64,000 nt of DNA from Marinomonas ostreistagni (GTDB taxonomy: Bacteria; Pseudomonadota; Gammaproteobacteria; Pseudomonadales; Marinomonadaceae): the NCBI RefSeq assembly GCF_016461785.1, contig NZ_JAEMUH010000003.1, positions 228,449 through 292,448 on the forward strand. The letters are read 5' to 3'. Position numbers and translations under genes: made by a program. The notes below the pieces were generated by a model, which was not told the DNA's origin, ran no database searches, and worked only from the letters and a program-made list of their open reading frames with translations. Below, piece by piece: positions 9,147 through 18,162 of this stretch (its first letter is position 1; the number at the start of each line of letters is the position of its first letter).

Positions 9147-9428
9147 ATGTTTCTTATTTATTGCCCGCATTGTGGTGAGCACCGTGAAGAAGAAGAGTTT
9201 CACAATCATGGTCAGGCGCACATCGCCCGTCCACTAGACCCTGATTCTTGTACTGATGAAGAATGGGGTAACTACATGTTCTTCCGTAAGAACCCGAAAG
9301 GCCTGCATCATGAACTGTGGGTTCATGCGGCTGGCTGCCGTAAGTTTTTCAACGTTACTCGTCACACAGCAACGTATGAAATTAAAGAAGTCTACAAAAT
9401 CGGCGAGCAGCCAAAAGTGGTTGAGTAA
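9147..9428 (+). CDS. soxD: Sarcosine oxidase delta subunit
   Basis: The 93-aa zinc-binding subunit of heterotetrameric sarcosine oxidase. The expected zinc ligands are visible: CPHC near the N-terminus and an H-x3-C arrangement in HAAGCRKFF. It lies 15 bases after soxB and 12 before soxA. Confidence 0.95.
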   Translation: MFLIYCPHCGEHREEEEFHNHGQAHIARPLDPDSCTDEEWGNYMFFRKNPKGLHHELWVHAAGCRKFFNVTRHTATYEIKEVYKIGEQPKVVE

Positions 9429-9440
9429 AGGGAGCGGATC

Positions 9441-12400
9441 ATGTCTCAAAAAAATCGTCTACAAAGCGGTGGCCGAATTGACCGTTCTAAGCCACTTACT
9501 TTTACCTATAACGGTAAGCAGTTCGAAGGTTTCGCTGGTGACACACTAGCGTCTGCATTGCTAGCAAACGGTGTAGATATTATCGGTCGTAGTTTCAAAT
9601 ACAGCCGTCCACGCGGTATCGTTGCAGCCGGCGCAGAAGAGCCTAACGCAATTATGCAACTGGGCGCGACGGAAGCCACTCAAGTACCGAACGTACGTGC
9701 GACTCAACAAGAATTGTTCTCAGGTCTAGTATCTGGTTCAACCAACGGTTGGCCGAACGTTGAAATGGATTTGATGGGTCTTGTCGGTAAGATCGGTGGC
9801 AAGATGATGCCTCCAGGTTTCTACTACAAAACCTTCATGTACCCACAATCTATGTGGGAAACCTATGAAAAAGTGATTCGTCAGGCGGCGGGTCTCGGTC
9901 GTTCTCCTAAAGAATACGATCCAGACATCTACGATAAGATGAACCAGCACTGTGATGTGATGGTTGTCGGTGCAGGTCCTGCCGGTCTAATGGCTGCCTT
10001 GGCGGCGGCACGTGGTGGCGCTCGCGTTATCATCGCTGATGAGCAAAACGAGTTCGGAGGCAGTCTACTAAGCAGCAAAGAAACGGTTGACGGTAAAGCG
10101 GGCTCAGCATGGGTGGCGAGTGTCACGAAAGAGCTAGAAGCAAACGAAAACGTTTTGGTTCTTCCACGTTCTACTGTGAACGGTTACCACGACCACAACT
10201 TCCTAACAATCCACCAGCGTATGACGGAACACCTAGCGGACCGTGCGCCGAATGGTCAAGTACGCGCTCGTTACCACCGTGTGCGTGCGAAATGGGTGGT
10301 TCTAGCAACCGGTGCTCATGAACGTCCATTGGTGTTTGCAAACAACGACGTACCAGGTGTCATGGTTGCAAATGCGGTATCTACTTACATTAACCGTTAC
10401 GGCGTTGTGCCAGGTAATGAGTTGGTGCTGATGACAACCAATGACAATGCTTACCATACGGCATTGGACTGGCATGATGCGGGTCGCAAGGTGCAAGCCA
10501 TTGTGGATACTCGTAAGAACCCAACTGGTCCTCTAGTGGATGCAGCGCGTGAACGTGGTATTACTGTGATGGCAGGCTCTGCTGTGATTGATGTTCAAGG
10601 CAGCAAACGTGTATCAGGTGTATCGGTTGCCTCCATCAGTGAAGACGGTTCAAAAGTGACTAGCTCTGCTAAGAAGCTAAGCGCAGACACTGTTGCTTCT
10701 TCAGGTGGTTGGAGCCCAGTTGTGCACCTATCTTGTCACACGGGTTCTCGCCCAGTTTGGGATGACTCTGCGATAGGTTTTGTGCCAGGCAAAACCGTGC
10801 AGCAGCAATTGACTGCTGGTGCCATCAACGGACATTACACAACAGCTGACGCCTTGTCTGAAGGTCTGCAAGCTGGTCAAGACGCGTTAGAAAAGCTTGG
10901 CCTAGCAAAAGCTGAAGTGGCATTGCCTGAGTCTGCACAAGTGTCTGAATCAAAAGCCATGGCGCTTTACCATATTCCACACACTAAACCGACATCACAA
11001 GCGCCTAAGCAGTTTGTTGATTACCAAAACGATGTGACTGCAGCGGGCATCGAGCTTGCGTGTCGCGAAGGCTTTGAGTCGATCGAGCACGTGAAACGTT
11101 ACACGGCGATGGGCTTTGGTACTGACCAAGGTAAGTTGGGTAACATCAACGGTATGGCAATCGCAGCCAGTGCATTGAAGCAAACTATTCCAGATACCGG
11201 AACAACTATCTTCCGCCCTAACTACACGCCGATCACATTCGGTGCGATCGTTGGTCGTGACTGCAAAGAGTTGTTCGATCCTGAGCGTTACAGCGCGATG
11301 CATAAGTGGCACTTAGAGCATGGCGCTAAGTTCGAGGATGTGGGTCAATGGAAACGTCCTTGGTACTTCCCGAAAGCGGGTGAGTCAATGCAAGAAGCCT
11401 TGAACCGTGAGTGTCTAGCGACACGCGAATCGGTTGGTATTTTGGACGCTTCTACACTGGGTAAAATCGACATCCAAGGTAAAGACGCACGTGAATTCCT
11501 AGGTCGTGTTTACTCAAATGCATGGGCGAAATTGCCAGTCGGTAAATGTCGTTACGGCTTAATGCTGAAAGAAGACGGCATGGTATTCGACGATGGTGTG
11601 ACATCTTGTCTTGGTGAAAACCACTTCTTGATGACGACGACTACCGGCGGTGCAGCAGGCGTTCTAACTTGGTTAGAGCTTTACCATCAAACAGAGTGGC
11701 CGGAGCTAGAGGTGTACTTCACTTCTGTTACGGATCATTGGGCGACAATGACGATTTCTGGTCCGAACAGCCGTAAGCTTCTAGAAGAGCTAACGGATGC
11801 GGATGTTTCTAAAGAAAGCTTTGGCTTTATGGATTGGAAACCGATGACAGTAGCAGGCGTTCCTGCTCGCGTGTTCCGAATCTCGTTCACAGGTGAGTTG
11901 TCTTTCGAGATCAACGTCCAAGCGAACTACGGTCTACATGTTTGGGAAAAACTGTTTGAACATGGCGCGAAATACGATTTAACACCTTACGGTACTGAAA
12001 CCATGCACATCCTTCGTGCGGAGAAAGGTTTCATCATCGCAGGTCAAGATACTGACGGCTCTGTTCACCCTTACGATTTAGGTATGGGGTGGGCGGTTTC
12101 CATGAACAAACCATTCAGCTTCATCGGTAAGCGTGGCATGAAGCGTGAAGACTGTGTCCGTGCTGATCGTAAGCAATTGGTTGGTCTGAAAACAGTGGAT
12201 CCGAACATCGTCTTGCCAGAAGGTGCACAGGGTGTATTCGATCCGACCGCTCCAATTCCAATGCCGATGGTGGGTCACGTAACGTCTAGCTACTGGTCTG
12301 CTAACTTAGGCCGCTCGATTGCGATGGGCTTTGTAAAAGGCGGTTTAGAAAAAATGGGCGAAAAAGTGTACTACCCATTAGTTGATGGCCGTGTGGTCGA

Positions 12401-12458
12401 AGCCGAAATTTGTAGCCCAATTTTCCTAGATCCAAAAGGGGAGCGTCAAAATGTCTGA
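9441..12458 (+). CDS. soxA: Sarcosine oxidase alpha subunit
   Basis: A 1005-aa large subunit that binds NAD and the folate acceptor. Residues about 20-110 resemble a ferredoxin-like fold without cluster cysteines (GDTLASALLANG, SFKYSRPRG). Residues about 170-200 hold the dinucleotide-binding motif VVGAGPAGLMAALAAARGG. The last 400 residues match the aminomethyltransferase (GcvT) fold, with GLMLKEDGMVFDDGV. Its stop overlaps the start of soxG by 8 bases, implying translational coupling. Confidence 0.96.
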   Translation: MSQKNRLQSGGRIDRSKPLTFTYNGKQFEGFAGDTLASALLANGVDIIGRSFKYSRPRGIVAAGAEEPNAIMQLGATEATQVPNVRATQQELFSGLVSGSTNGWPNVEMDLMGLVGKIGGKMMPPGFYYKTFMYPQSMWETYEKVIRQAAGLGRSPKEYDPDIYDKMNQHCDVMVVGAGPAGLMAALAAARGGARVIIADEQNEFGGSLLSSKETVDGKAGSAWVASVTKELEANENVLVLPRSTVNGYHDHNFLTIHQRMTEHLADRAPNGQVRARYHRVRAKWVVLATGAHERPLVFANNDVPGVMVANAVSTYINRYGVVPGNELVLMTTNDNAYHTALDWHDAGRKVQAIVDTRKNPTGPLVDAARERGITVMAGSAVIDVQGSKRVSGVSVASISEDGSKVTSSAKKLSADTVASSGGWSPVVHLSCHTGSRPVWDDSAIGFVPGKTVQQQLTAGAINGHYTTADALSEGLQAGQDALEKLGLAKAEVALPESAQVSESKAMALYHIPHTKPTSQAPKQFVDYQNDVTAAGIELACREGFESIEHVKRYTAMGFGTDQGKLGNINGMAIAASALKQTIPDTGTTIFRPNYTPITFGAIVGRDCKELFDPERYSAMHKWHLEHGAKFEDVGQWKRPWYFPKAGESMQEALNRECLATRESVGILDASTLGKIDIQGKDAREFLGRVYSNAWAKLPVGKCRYGLMLKEDGMVFDDGVTSCLGENHFLMTTTTGGAAGVLTWLELYHQTEWPELEVYFTSVTDHWATMTISGPNSRKLLEELTDADVSKESFGFMDWKPMTVAGVPARVFRISFTGELSFEINVQANYGLHVWEKLFEHGAKYDLTPYGTETMHILRAEKGFIIAGQDTDGSVHPYDLGMGWAVSMNKPFSFIGKRGMKREDCVRADRKQLVGLKTVDPNIVLPEGAQGVFDPTAPIPMPMVGHVTSSYWSANLGRSIAMGFVKGGLEKMGEKVYYPLVDGRVVEAEICSPIFLDPKGERQNV

Positions 12459-13104
12459 TGTAAAAAATGAAACAGCAACGGTATCAGTCATGAACCAGCT
12501 ACCTGATGCATCCATTGTGGGTCAATCACCGTTGTTTCACGCTGATTTAGCAACCGTCGCTAAGAAAGGCCCAAACACTGGTGGTGTTAGCTTCAAAGAA
12601 GAAGCGCTGCTTGGACACATTACACTGCGTATGAATGCTGACAACGCAGAGCAAATGTCTGTGGTTGAGAAAGTGTTGGGTGTGGCTTTGCCAACCCAAC
12701 CGCTGACGTCCGTTAGCCAAGGTGATGTGGTAGTACGTTGGATTTCTCCAGACGAATGGTTGATCACAGTGCCAGGTCTGCAGGCTTTTGACATCGAAAC
12801 CGCGTTCCAGCAGAACATGTCTGGCCACTACCAGGTGGTTAACGTGAGTGGTGGTCAGACACTGGTGACTTTGTCTGGTAAGCATGCAAAAGATGTCATC
12901 AAAAAATCTTCGCCGATCGATCTTCACCCAAGTGAATTTCCAGTAGGTAAGGTTGTCACGTCTGTTTTTGCGAAAAGTTCTGCTGTGATTCGCCGTTCAG
13001 GTGAGGAGACGTTTGAGTTAGTGATTCGTCGTAGCTTCTCTGACTACCTATGGTTATGGATTCAAGATGCTAGCCGTGAATACGGTTTAGTGGTTGAAGC
13101 GTAA
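12451..13104 (+). CDS. soxG: Sarcosine oxidase gamma subunit
   Basis: A 217-aa subunit related to the GcvT fold, the last of the four sarcosine oxidase subunits. The family-typical stretch SPDEWLITVPG is near residue 107, with SGKHAKDVI and RRSFSDYLWLWI further on. It overlaps soxA by 8 bases. A GAGCG sequence inside the soxA end serves as ribosome site. Confidence 0.94.
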   Translation: MSDVKNETATVSVMNQLPDASIVGQSPLFHADLATVAKKGPNTGGVSFKEEALLGHITLRMNADNAEQMSVVEKVLGVALPTQPLTSVSQGDVVVRWISPDEWLITVPGLQAFDIETAFQQNMSGHYQVVNVSGGQTLVTLSGKHAKDVIKKSSPIDLHPSEFPVGKVVTSVFAKSSAVIRRSGEETFELVIRRSFSDYLWLWIQDASREYGLVVEA

Positions 13105-13121
13105 TTCCTTCCCTTCCATGC

Positions 13122-13148
13122 CAGCCGATTCGACATGCGGGTCGGCTG
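13122..13148 (+). promoter_or_regulatory. Intercistronic hairpin between soxG and purU
   Basis: Arms CAGCCGA / TCGGCTG around a 13-base loop, with no T run. It lies 18 bases after soxG and 20 before purU. It could act in mRNA processing or reduce read-through into purU rather than terminate fully. Confidence 0.5.
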
Positions 13149-13167
13149 CTTCTAAAGAGAACATCCT

Positions 13168-14034
13168 ATGAAAGCAACAACAAAACCATGGATCTTTACT
13201 GCAAACTGCCCAAGTGTGATTGGTACCGTTGATGTGGTCACTCGTTTCATGGCGGAAGCTGGGAACTATGTGGAAGAGATTCACTCGTTCGATGATCGCG
13301 AAGCGAATCGCTTTTTCATTCGAGTAGAGTTTTTCCCGCAATCAGCGGATTTTGCTCCAGAAGAGTTTACCGCGGAGTTTTCTGCACGTGCTAAGCAGTT
13401 CGAAATGGAATGGGAGTTGACGGCACCGAATCATCGTCCACGCGTAGCGATTATGGTGTCTAAATACGACCACTGTCTGAATGACTTATTGTACCGTTAC
13501 CGTACAGGGCAACTAAACATCGAAGTCCCCGTGATCATTTCCAATCACCCAGATCTAGAGTCGTTGGCGCAGTGGCACAACATTCCTTACTACCATTTAC
13601 CCATTACGGCCGATACCAAGCCTGAACAAGAGGCTAAGGTGCGTGAGCTAATCGAAGAATATGATGCTGAGCTAGTGGTGTTAGCTCGTTATATGCAGGT
13701 ACTTTCATCGGAGATGTGTCAGTACCTAGACGGTCGCGCGATCAATATTCACCACTCATTGTTGCCTGGTTTCAAAGGCGCTCGCCCTTATCACCAAGCA
13801 TGGGAGAAAGGCGTGAAGATGGTGGGTGCTACGGCTCACTATGTAAACGATGACCTTGATGAAGGTCCAATCATCGCCCAAGGGATCCAAACAGTGGATC
13901 ATGCGCATTATCCAGAAGATTTGGTCGCAAAAGGGCAAGATATCGAACGTATAACATTGTTTAATGCGATCAAATGCCACGTTGAAAAACGTGTCTTCTT
14001 GAATGGCAAGCGAACGGTTGTTTTTGGGCGATAG
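13168..14034 (+). CDS. purU: Formyltetrahydrofolate deformylase
   Basis: Hydrolyses 10-formyl-THF to formate and THF, recycling the folate loaded by sarcosine oxidase. An N-terminal ACT domain (about residues 8-85) precedes a formyltransferase domain. The catalytic Asn-His pair is in INIHHSLLPGF and the Asp in DDLDEGPII. Length (288 aa) is standard. Its place directly after soxBDAG matches the Pseudomonas arrangement and supports a role in one-carbon disposal during betaine degradation rather than purine synthesis. Confidence 0.95.
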   Translation: MKATTKPWIFTANCPSVIGTVDVVTRFMAEAGNYVEEIHSFDDREANRFFIRVEFFPQSADFAPEEFTAEFSARAKQFEMEWELTAPNHRPRVAIMVSKYDHCLNDLLYRYRTGQLNIEVPVIISNHPDLESLAQWHNIPYYHLPITADTKPEQEAKVRELIEEYDAELVVLARYMQVLSSEMCQYLDGRAINIHHSLLPGFKGARPYHQAWEKGVKMVGATAHYVNDDLDEGPIIAQGIQTVDHAHYPEDLVAKGQDIERITLFNAIKCHVEKRVFLNGKRTVVFGR

Positions 14035-14042
14035 ATACAAAC

Positions 14043-14068
14043 TTGGATAGCGCTTTGGCGCTATCCAA
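14043..14068 (+). terminator. Terminator-like hairpin after purU
   Basis: An 11-base perfect stem TTGGATAGCGC / GCGCTATCCAA with a 4-base loop, 8 bases past the purU stop. The T run is weak, so it may be partial. Confidence 0.65.
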
Positions 14069-14200
14069 CTTCTAATTTCCACTCTGCAAACCCTTCCCGT
14101 GCTCGCTCATACCAGTTTTGCGACTTGCGAAACTGAATAAGGCGTACAAATACTTGTAATTACATCAAAAAATCTGTATTTGTTTCTTATTGTTAATCTT

Positions 14201-14216
14201 GTTTCCAATTGGAAAC
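14201..14216. promoter_or_regulatory. Perfect 16-base palindrome upstream of sdaA
   Basis: GTTTCCAATTGGAAAC is fully self-complementary and lies 14 bases before the sdaA start. This is the expected place for a repressor operator. The cognate regulator is not identified. Confidence 0.6.
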
Positions 14217-14230
14217 TTTCTGGAGGCGTT

Positions 14231-15610
14231 ATGTCTATCAGCGTATTTGATCTTTTTAAAATTGGCATTGGTCCTTCTAGCTCGCATACCGTGGGCCCTA
14301 TGGCCGCTGCTGCCGATTTTGCCCAAACGTTGTTAGAGCGAAAACTCACGGAAGGCACCGCTCGCGTATTGGTAGAGCTATATGGCTCATTAAGCGCGAC
14401 TGGAAAAGGGCATGGCACAGACCATGCCGTCATCATGGGATTGATGGGCGAGCGACCACACAGCATTAACCCTGACTGTGTGACAGCGCGCATAGAAGCA
14501 TTAATGAGTAGCCAGCGTTTAGTGTTGGCATCTGAACACAATATTGAGTTCATTTGGGAGCGTGACATGCTCCTTTTAGAAGAATCATTACCATATCATC
14601 CCAATGCCATGCGTCTAACGGCGTTTGACAGTGCTGGGACTAACCTCTATCAAAATACCTATTACTCAATTGGTGGTGGTTTTGTCATTGATGAGTCAGA
14701 AGCTACCGCCGATGCGACCTTGGTGCCACAGGTCGATGTGCCTTATGACTTCAATACAGCCGTTGAATTGTTGCAAATGTGTCGGGACAACAAGCTTCGA
14801 ATCAGTGAACTGATGATGGAGAACGAAAAGGTTTTTCGTTCTGAGCAAGAAGTGCGTGACGGCCTGATGGATATTTGGGGGGCGATGAAAGACTGCATTG
14901 CGAACGGCCTGCATAAAGAAGGCATATTGCCTGGCGGCTTGAATGTCCGCCGCCGTGCCATGAGCTTGCATAAATCCCTGATCCGTGCCACTCGTCCTAA
15001 TATTATCAGCTCTACCTTAAGTGCTATGGATTGGGTCAACTTGTACGCTCTAGCCGTGAACGAAGAGAATGCCGGTGGTGGTCGAATGGTCACAGCGCCA
15101 ACTAACGGAGCGGCGGGTATCATCCCTGCGGTACTCATGTACTACATGGAGTTTGTACCAAATCCAACGGAAGAGAATGTGGTTGACTTCTTACTGGCTG
15201 CGGCAGCCATTGGTGTACTTTGTAAGAAAAATGCCTCCATCTCAGGGGCAGAAGTAGGTTGCCAAGGGGAAGTAGGCTCTGCTTGCTCTATGGCAGCGGC
15301 AGGGCTTTGCGAAGTCATGGGCGGTACACCGCAACAAGTTGAGAATGCTGCTGAAATCGGCCTTGAGCATAACCTTGGATTAACCTGTGACCCAGTCGGC
15401 GGCTTAGTTCAAGTACCGTGTATCGAGCGTAATGCGATTGCTGCGATGAAAGCAATCAATGCGACGCAGATGGCGTTGCGTGGCGATGGCGAACACTTTA
15501 TTTCCCTAGATAAAGTGATTCGTACCATGCGTGATACGGGCAAGGATATGCAAGATAAATACAAAGAAACCTCACGAGGAGGTTTGGCGGTGAACGCCAT
15601 CGAGTGCTAA
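14231..15610 (+). CDS. sdaA: L-serine ammonia-lyase (iron-sulfur type)
   Basis: Deaminates serine to pyruvate in the cytoplasm, the last step turning betaine-derived glycine and one-carbon units into central metabolites. The beta-domain signature GIGPSSSHTVGPM is near the N-terminus. The alpha domain holds cluster cysteines in CKKNASISGAEVGCQGEVG. I start at 14231 because a TGGAGG ribosome site precedes this ATG and MSISVFDLFKIG is the family's usual N-terminus, giving 459 aa. It is next to purU but has its own upstream palindrome. The symbol could equally be sdaB. Confidence 0.94.
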   Translation: MSISVFDLFKIGIGPSSSHTVGPMAAAADFAQTLLERKLTEGTARVLVELYGSLSATGKGHGTDHAVIMGLMGERPHSINPDCVTARIEALMSSQRLVLASEHNIEFIWERDMLLLEESLPYHPNAMRLTAFDSAGTNLYQNTYYSIGGGFVIDESEATADATLVPQVDVPYDFNTAVELLQMCRDNKLRISELMMENEKVFRSEQEVRDGLMDIWGAMKDCIANGLHKEGILPGGLNVRRRAMSLHKSLIRATRPNIISSTLSAMDWVNLYALAVNEENAGGGRMVTAPTNGAAGIIPAVLMYYMEFVPNPTEENVVDFLLAAAAIGVLCKKNASISGAEVGCQGEVGSACSMAAAGLCEVMGGTPQQVENAAEIGLEHNLGLTCDPVGGLVQVPCIERNAIAAMKAINATQMALRGDGEHFISLDKVIRTMRDTGKDMQDKYKETSRGGLAVNAIEC

Positions 15611-15626
15611 TCCTCTGACAGGGATT

Positions 15627-15662
15627 AAAAAGCCTTGTAGCACGGTGTGCTACAAGGCTTTT
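15627..15662. terminator. Terminator between sdaA and marR-type gene
   Basis: A strong stem AAAGCCTTGTAGCAC / GTGCTACAAGGCTTT with a 3-base loop, flanked by A and T runs. It can serve both converging genes. Confidence 0.9.
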
Positions 15663-15693
15663 CTGATTGGGTGCCAGTATAAATTGGTCTGCG

Positions 15694-16161
15694 TTACAAA
15701 GACTTATTTGCCAAACGCTCAAGGGCGTCCAACAACCACTCCTTTTCAGAGTCGTCTTTTAGACACTTGGCCATTTCATTTTCGTAGCAGCTCACGCGTT
15801 CAACAGCGTTAGCAAAGAAGCGATTGCCTTCTTCGGTCATAAACAGCGCATAAGATCGACGATCGTTTACTGCAGGTCGGCGCTCTAGTAGGTTTTTATT
15901 TTCCAGCTTATCTACCGCGGCAACCATAGCAGATCGGTCATTGCCTAATGCTTGAGCAACAGCTGTTTGGGTCAAACCGGGATTACGATCCACAATCGCG
16001 AGTACTGCAAACAGTCCAGGGCTGATGCCTAGATCCTCACAAACCTCACCAAATTTAGCGAAAAAGTTCATTTGGGCACGACGTAAACGGTAACCTAGAA
16101 ATTCGCCTAGTACACCAAAATCGATTTCTTGTTCAGACTTTTTGGAGCGGTCGTCTTGCAT
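15694..16161 (-). CDS. MarR-family regulator of aromatic-acid cluster
   Basis: Winged-helix regulator of 155 aa. The recognition region reads GLTQTAVAQALGNDRSAMVAAVDKLENKNLLERR, broken here into parts: TQTAVAQALG, then SAMVAAVDKLE and the wing DRRSYALFMT. I start at 16161 (MQDDRSKK) because AGGAAA lies 9 bases upstream. MarR proteins such as CouR, FerR and HcaR repress hydroxycinnamate genes and respond to CoA thioesters. A similar role is inferred from its neighbours. AACAATTGTT stands 72-81 bases upstream of the start as a likely autoregulatory site. Confidence 0.82.
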   Translation of the reverse strand: MQDDRSKKSEQEIDFGVLGEFLGYRLRRAQMNFFAKFGEVCEDLGISPGLFAVLAIVDRNPGLTQTAVAQALGNDRSAMVAAVDKLENKNLLERRPAVNDRRSYALFMTEEGNRFFANAVERVSCYENEMAKCLKDDSEKEWLLDALERLANKSL

Positions 16162-16232
16162 GTGTTGATTTCCTAGCATGAAAAATTTAAGCGCGACATT
16201 GTATAACAATCTCTCAGGTTGGTGAAACTTAT

Positions 16233-16242
16233 AACAATTGTT
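16233..16242. promoter_or_regulatory. Candidate MarR operator (autoregulatory)
   Basis: Palindrome AACAATTGTT upstream of the MarR gene. The same half-site AACAA/TTGTT recurs at 19416-19434, and a similar TTGTAT/ATACAA pair occurs at 22356-22392. Confidence 0.5.
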
Positions 16243-16266
16243 GATCTTATCAATTTTTGAAAAATC

Positions 16267-16283
16267 GGGGTCTCATAGACCCC
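16267..16283 (-). terminator. Terminator of the TRAP operon
   Basis: Read on the minus strand, GGGGTC / GACCCC with a 5-base loop is followed by GATTTTT. It stands 43 bases after the dctM stop. Confidence 0.75.
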
Positions 16284-16326
16284 TTAATAAACGCGTTACA
16301 TAAAGACTCTTAGACTTTCGTTATGG

Positions 16327-17646
16327 TTAGCCGATGGCGTGGACTAGCCATAATGTGATACTTGGGAACATAACTAACAAAGCAACACGTACGAAGTCCG
16401 ATAGTAAAAATGGCACGACCCCTTTGAAACACTCTTTTAGCGGCAGCGACTGGTCAAAGGACTTAATAATGAAAATGTTCATGCCCACTGGTGGTGTAAT
16501 CAGACCGACTTCCACTACCACTAGAGCAATGATTCCGAACCAAATCCCCAAGTCCGCTGTCGGAATGCCAAAATCCATCGCCATAATGATCGGAAAATAA
16601 ATCGGAATGGTCAGCAGGATCATGGCCAAACTGTCCAAGAAACATCCCATAATGAGATAAGTAATCAGCATGATCACCAAAATGGTATAGGCTGAAAGAC
16701 CAGAGTTGGTCAGTACTTCGACACCGATTTCTGGCAGCTTGGAAAGGGCGATAAACACGCTGAATAAGTCGGCCCCTAAGACAATGAAGAAAATCATTGC
16801 AGAGGATACGGCAGTACGAATCAAGCTGGCCAGTAACCCTTCCATTCTCATTTTGCCATGAGTAATGGCTAAGATGGCTGTTAGCACAACACCGACAGAG
16901 GCGGCTTCAGTAGGCGTGAAGATACCGAAGTAAATTCCCCCTAATACGATTAAGAAGATCAAAGTGATGTGCCATACATCACGAGTGGATTGAAGCTTTT
17001 GTAGCCAAGTTGTTGCCTCACCACGGGGGCCAGAGTTCGGGTAAAGGCGAACATAAATGGCAATGGTGATCATGTAGCCAGCTGCAGCCAGAAAGCCTGG
17101 AATAAACGCTGCAATAAACATTTTTGAAATGTTTTGCTCTGTGAGTACGGCAAAAATGATGAGAACCATCGAAGGCGGGATCAAGATCCCTAAGGTTCCC
17201 CCAGCGGCCAGCGCCCCAGCAGCCAGACTGCCAGAGTAATTAAGGCGGCGCATCTCAGGTAACGCCACTTTGCCCATGGTGGAAGCCGTCGCAAGAGAAG
17301 ACCCACAAATAGCGCCAAACGCGGCACAGCCAGCGACAGCAGCCATAGCAATACCGCCCTTTTGGCGACCCACCCAAGTATTACAGGTGCGGAACAACTC
17401 GGTGGTAATACCGGATCGAGTAGCGAGTTCCCCCATTAATAAGAAGAGTGGTACAACGGATAAATCATAAGTCGAGAACTTGGCGACGGGAGCTGTGCCG
17501 AGGTATTCCAGCAAAGCTGGCAACCCACCAATGACGACATAACCGATGGAGCCACACACCATCATAGCAAGAGCGATGGGAATTCGAATGCTCATCAGGA
17601 TTAATAGAATCCCCATCATTAGAAACGCGAGTTGTACATTACTCAT
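16327..17646 (-). CDS. dctM: TRAP transporter large permease (DctM)
   Basis: A 439-aa membrane protein with about twelve hydrophobic segments, the transport channel of a TRAP (sodium-coupled, binding-protein-dependent) system. Family stretches are visible, such as VPLFLLMGELATRSG, GTLGILIPPSMVLIIF and FGIFTPTEAASVGV. It overlaps the small permease gene by 8 bases. The substrate is not readable from the permease, but the genes beside it point to an aromatic or phenylpropanoid acid. Confidence 0.93.
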   Translation of the reverse strand: MSNVQLAFLMMGILLILMSIRIPIALAMMVCGSIGYVVIGGLPALLEYLGTAPVAKFSTYDLSVVPLFLLMGELATRSGITTELFRTCNTWVGRQKGGIAMAAVAGCAAFGAICGSSLATASTMGKVALPEMRRLNYSGSLAAGALAAGGTLGILIPPSMVLIIFAVLTEQNISKMFIAAFIPGFLAAAGYMITIAIYVRLYPNSGPRGEATTWLQKLQSTRDVWHITLIFLIVLGGIYFGIFTPTEAASVGVVLTAILAITHGKMRMEGLLASLIRTAVSSAMIFFIVLGADLFSVFIALSKLPEIGVEVLTNSGLSAYTILVIMLITYLIMGCFLDSLAMILLTIPIYFPIIMAMDFGIPTADLGIWFGIIALVVVEVGLITPPVGMNIFIIKSFDQSLPLKECFKGVVPFLLSDFVRVALLVMFPSITLWLVHAIG

Positions 17647-18142
17647 TCTGTTCTCCTACAGGGCTGCACATAAGTCGCTGGAGACCACATAAGGTGCAGA
17701 CACTAAAACAGATCACTCCGACTACATAGACCCACCACATTGGGAGTTCTAGGATCATGGTTTGCTCATAGTAGTCTTTGGATTCAAGGCCGCTTAATAC
17801 CATGCGGTAGGCAAAAGCTGCGCTTACGAACGTAAAAATGAGATGACCTAATTGATCTAATAGATGCAGTGTTTTCGGGCGGCAGTGTGCCGTGAACAAA
17901 TCTACGATGATATGGCCCTTACGCAAATAACATTCAGGTAAGAAAAGGAACACGGCCATAGCGAGCCCCACTTCAGTTAGCTCGTAGTCACCTTCTACTG
18001 ATTGGCCAAAAAAAGTCCTGCCGATGATGCTGGCGACCGTAATGATCGCCAAGCACAGCATGATAAGACCCCCGAGTAGGGCAAAGCTCATCGAGACACG
18101 CTTTAACCCAACTTCAACAACATTCACAATGGATAGCTTCAT
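17639..18142 (-). CDS. dctQ: TRAP transporter small permease (DctQ)
   Basis: A 167-aa protein with four predicted membrane segments, the small partner of DctM. The DctQ-like centre reads FFGQSVEGDYELTEVGLAM, followed by FLPECYLRKGHIIVD. It sits 20 bases after dctP and overlaps dctM, so the three are one operon. Confidence 0.9.
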   Translation of the reverse strand: MKLSIVNVVEVGLKRVSMSFALLGGLIMLCLAIITVASIIGRTFFGQSVEGDYELTEVGLAMAVFLFLPECYLRKGHIIVDLFTAHCRPKTLHLLDQLGHLIFTFVSAAFAYRMVLSGLESKDYYEQTMILELPMWWVYVVGVICFSVCTLCGLQRLMCSPVGEQNE

Positions 18143-18162
18143 GCTAAATCACCGACCAATGG

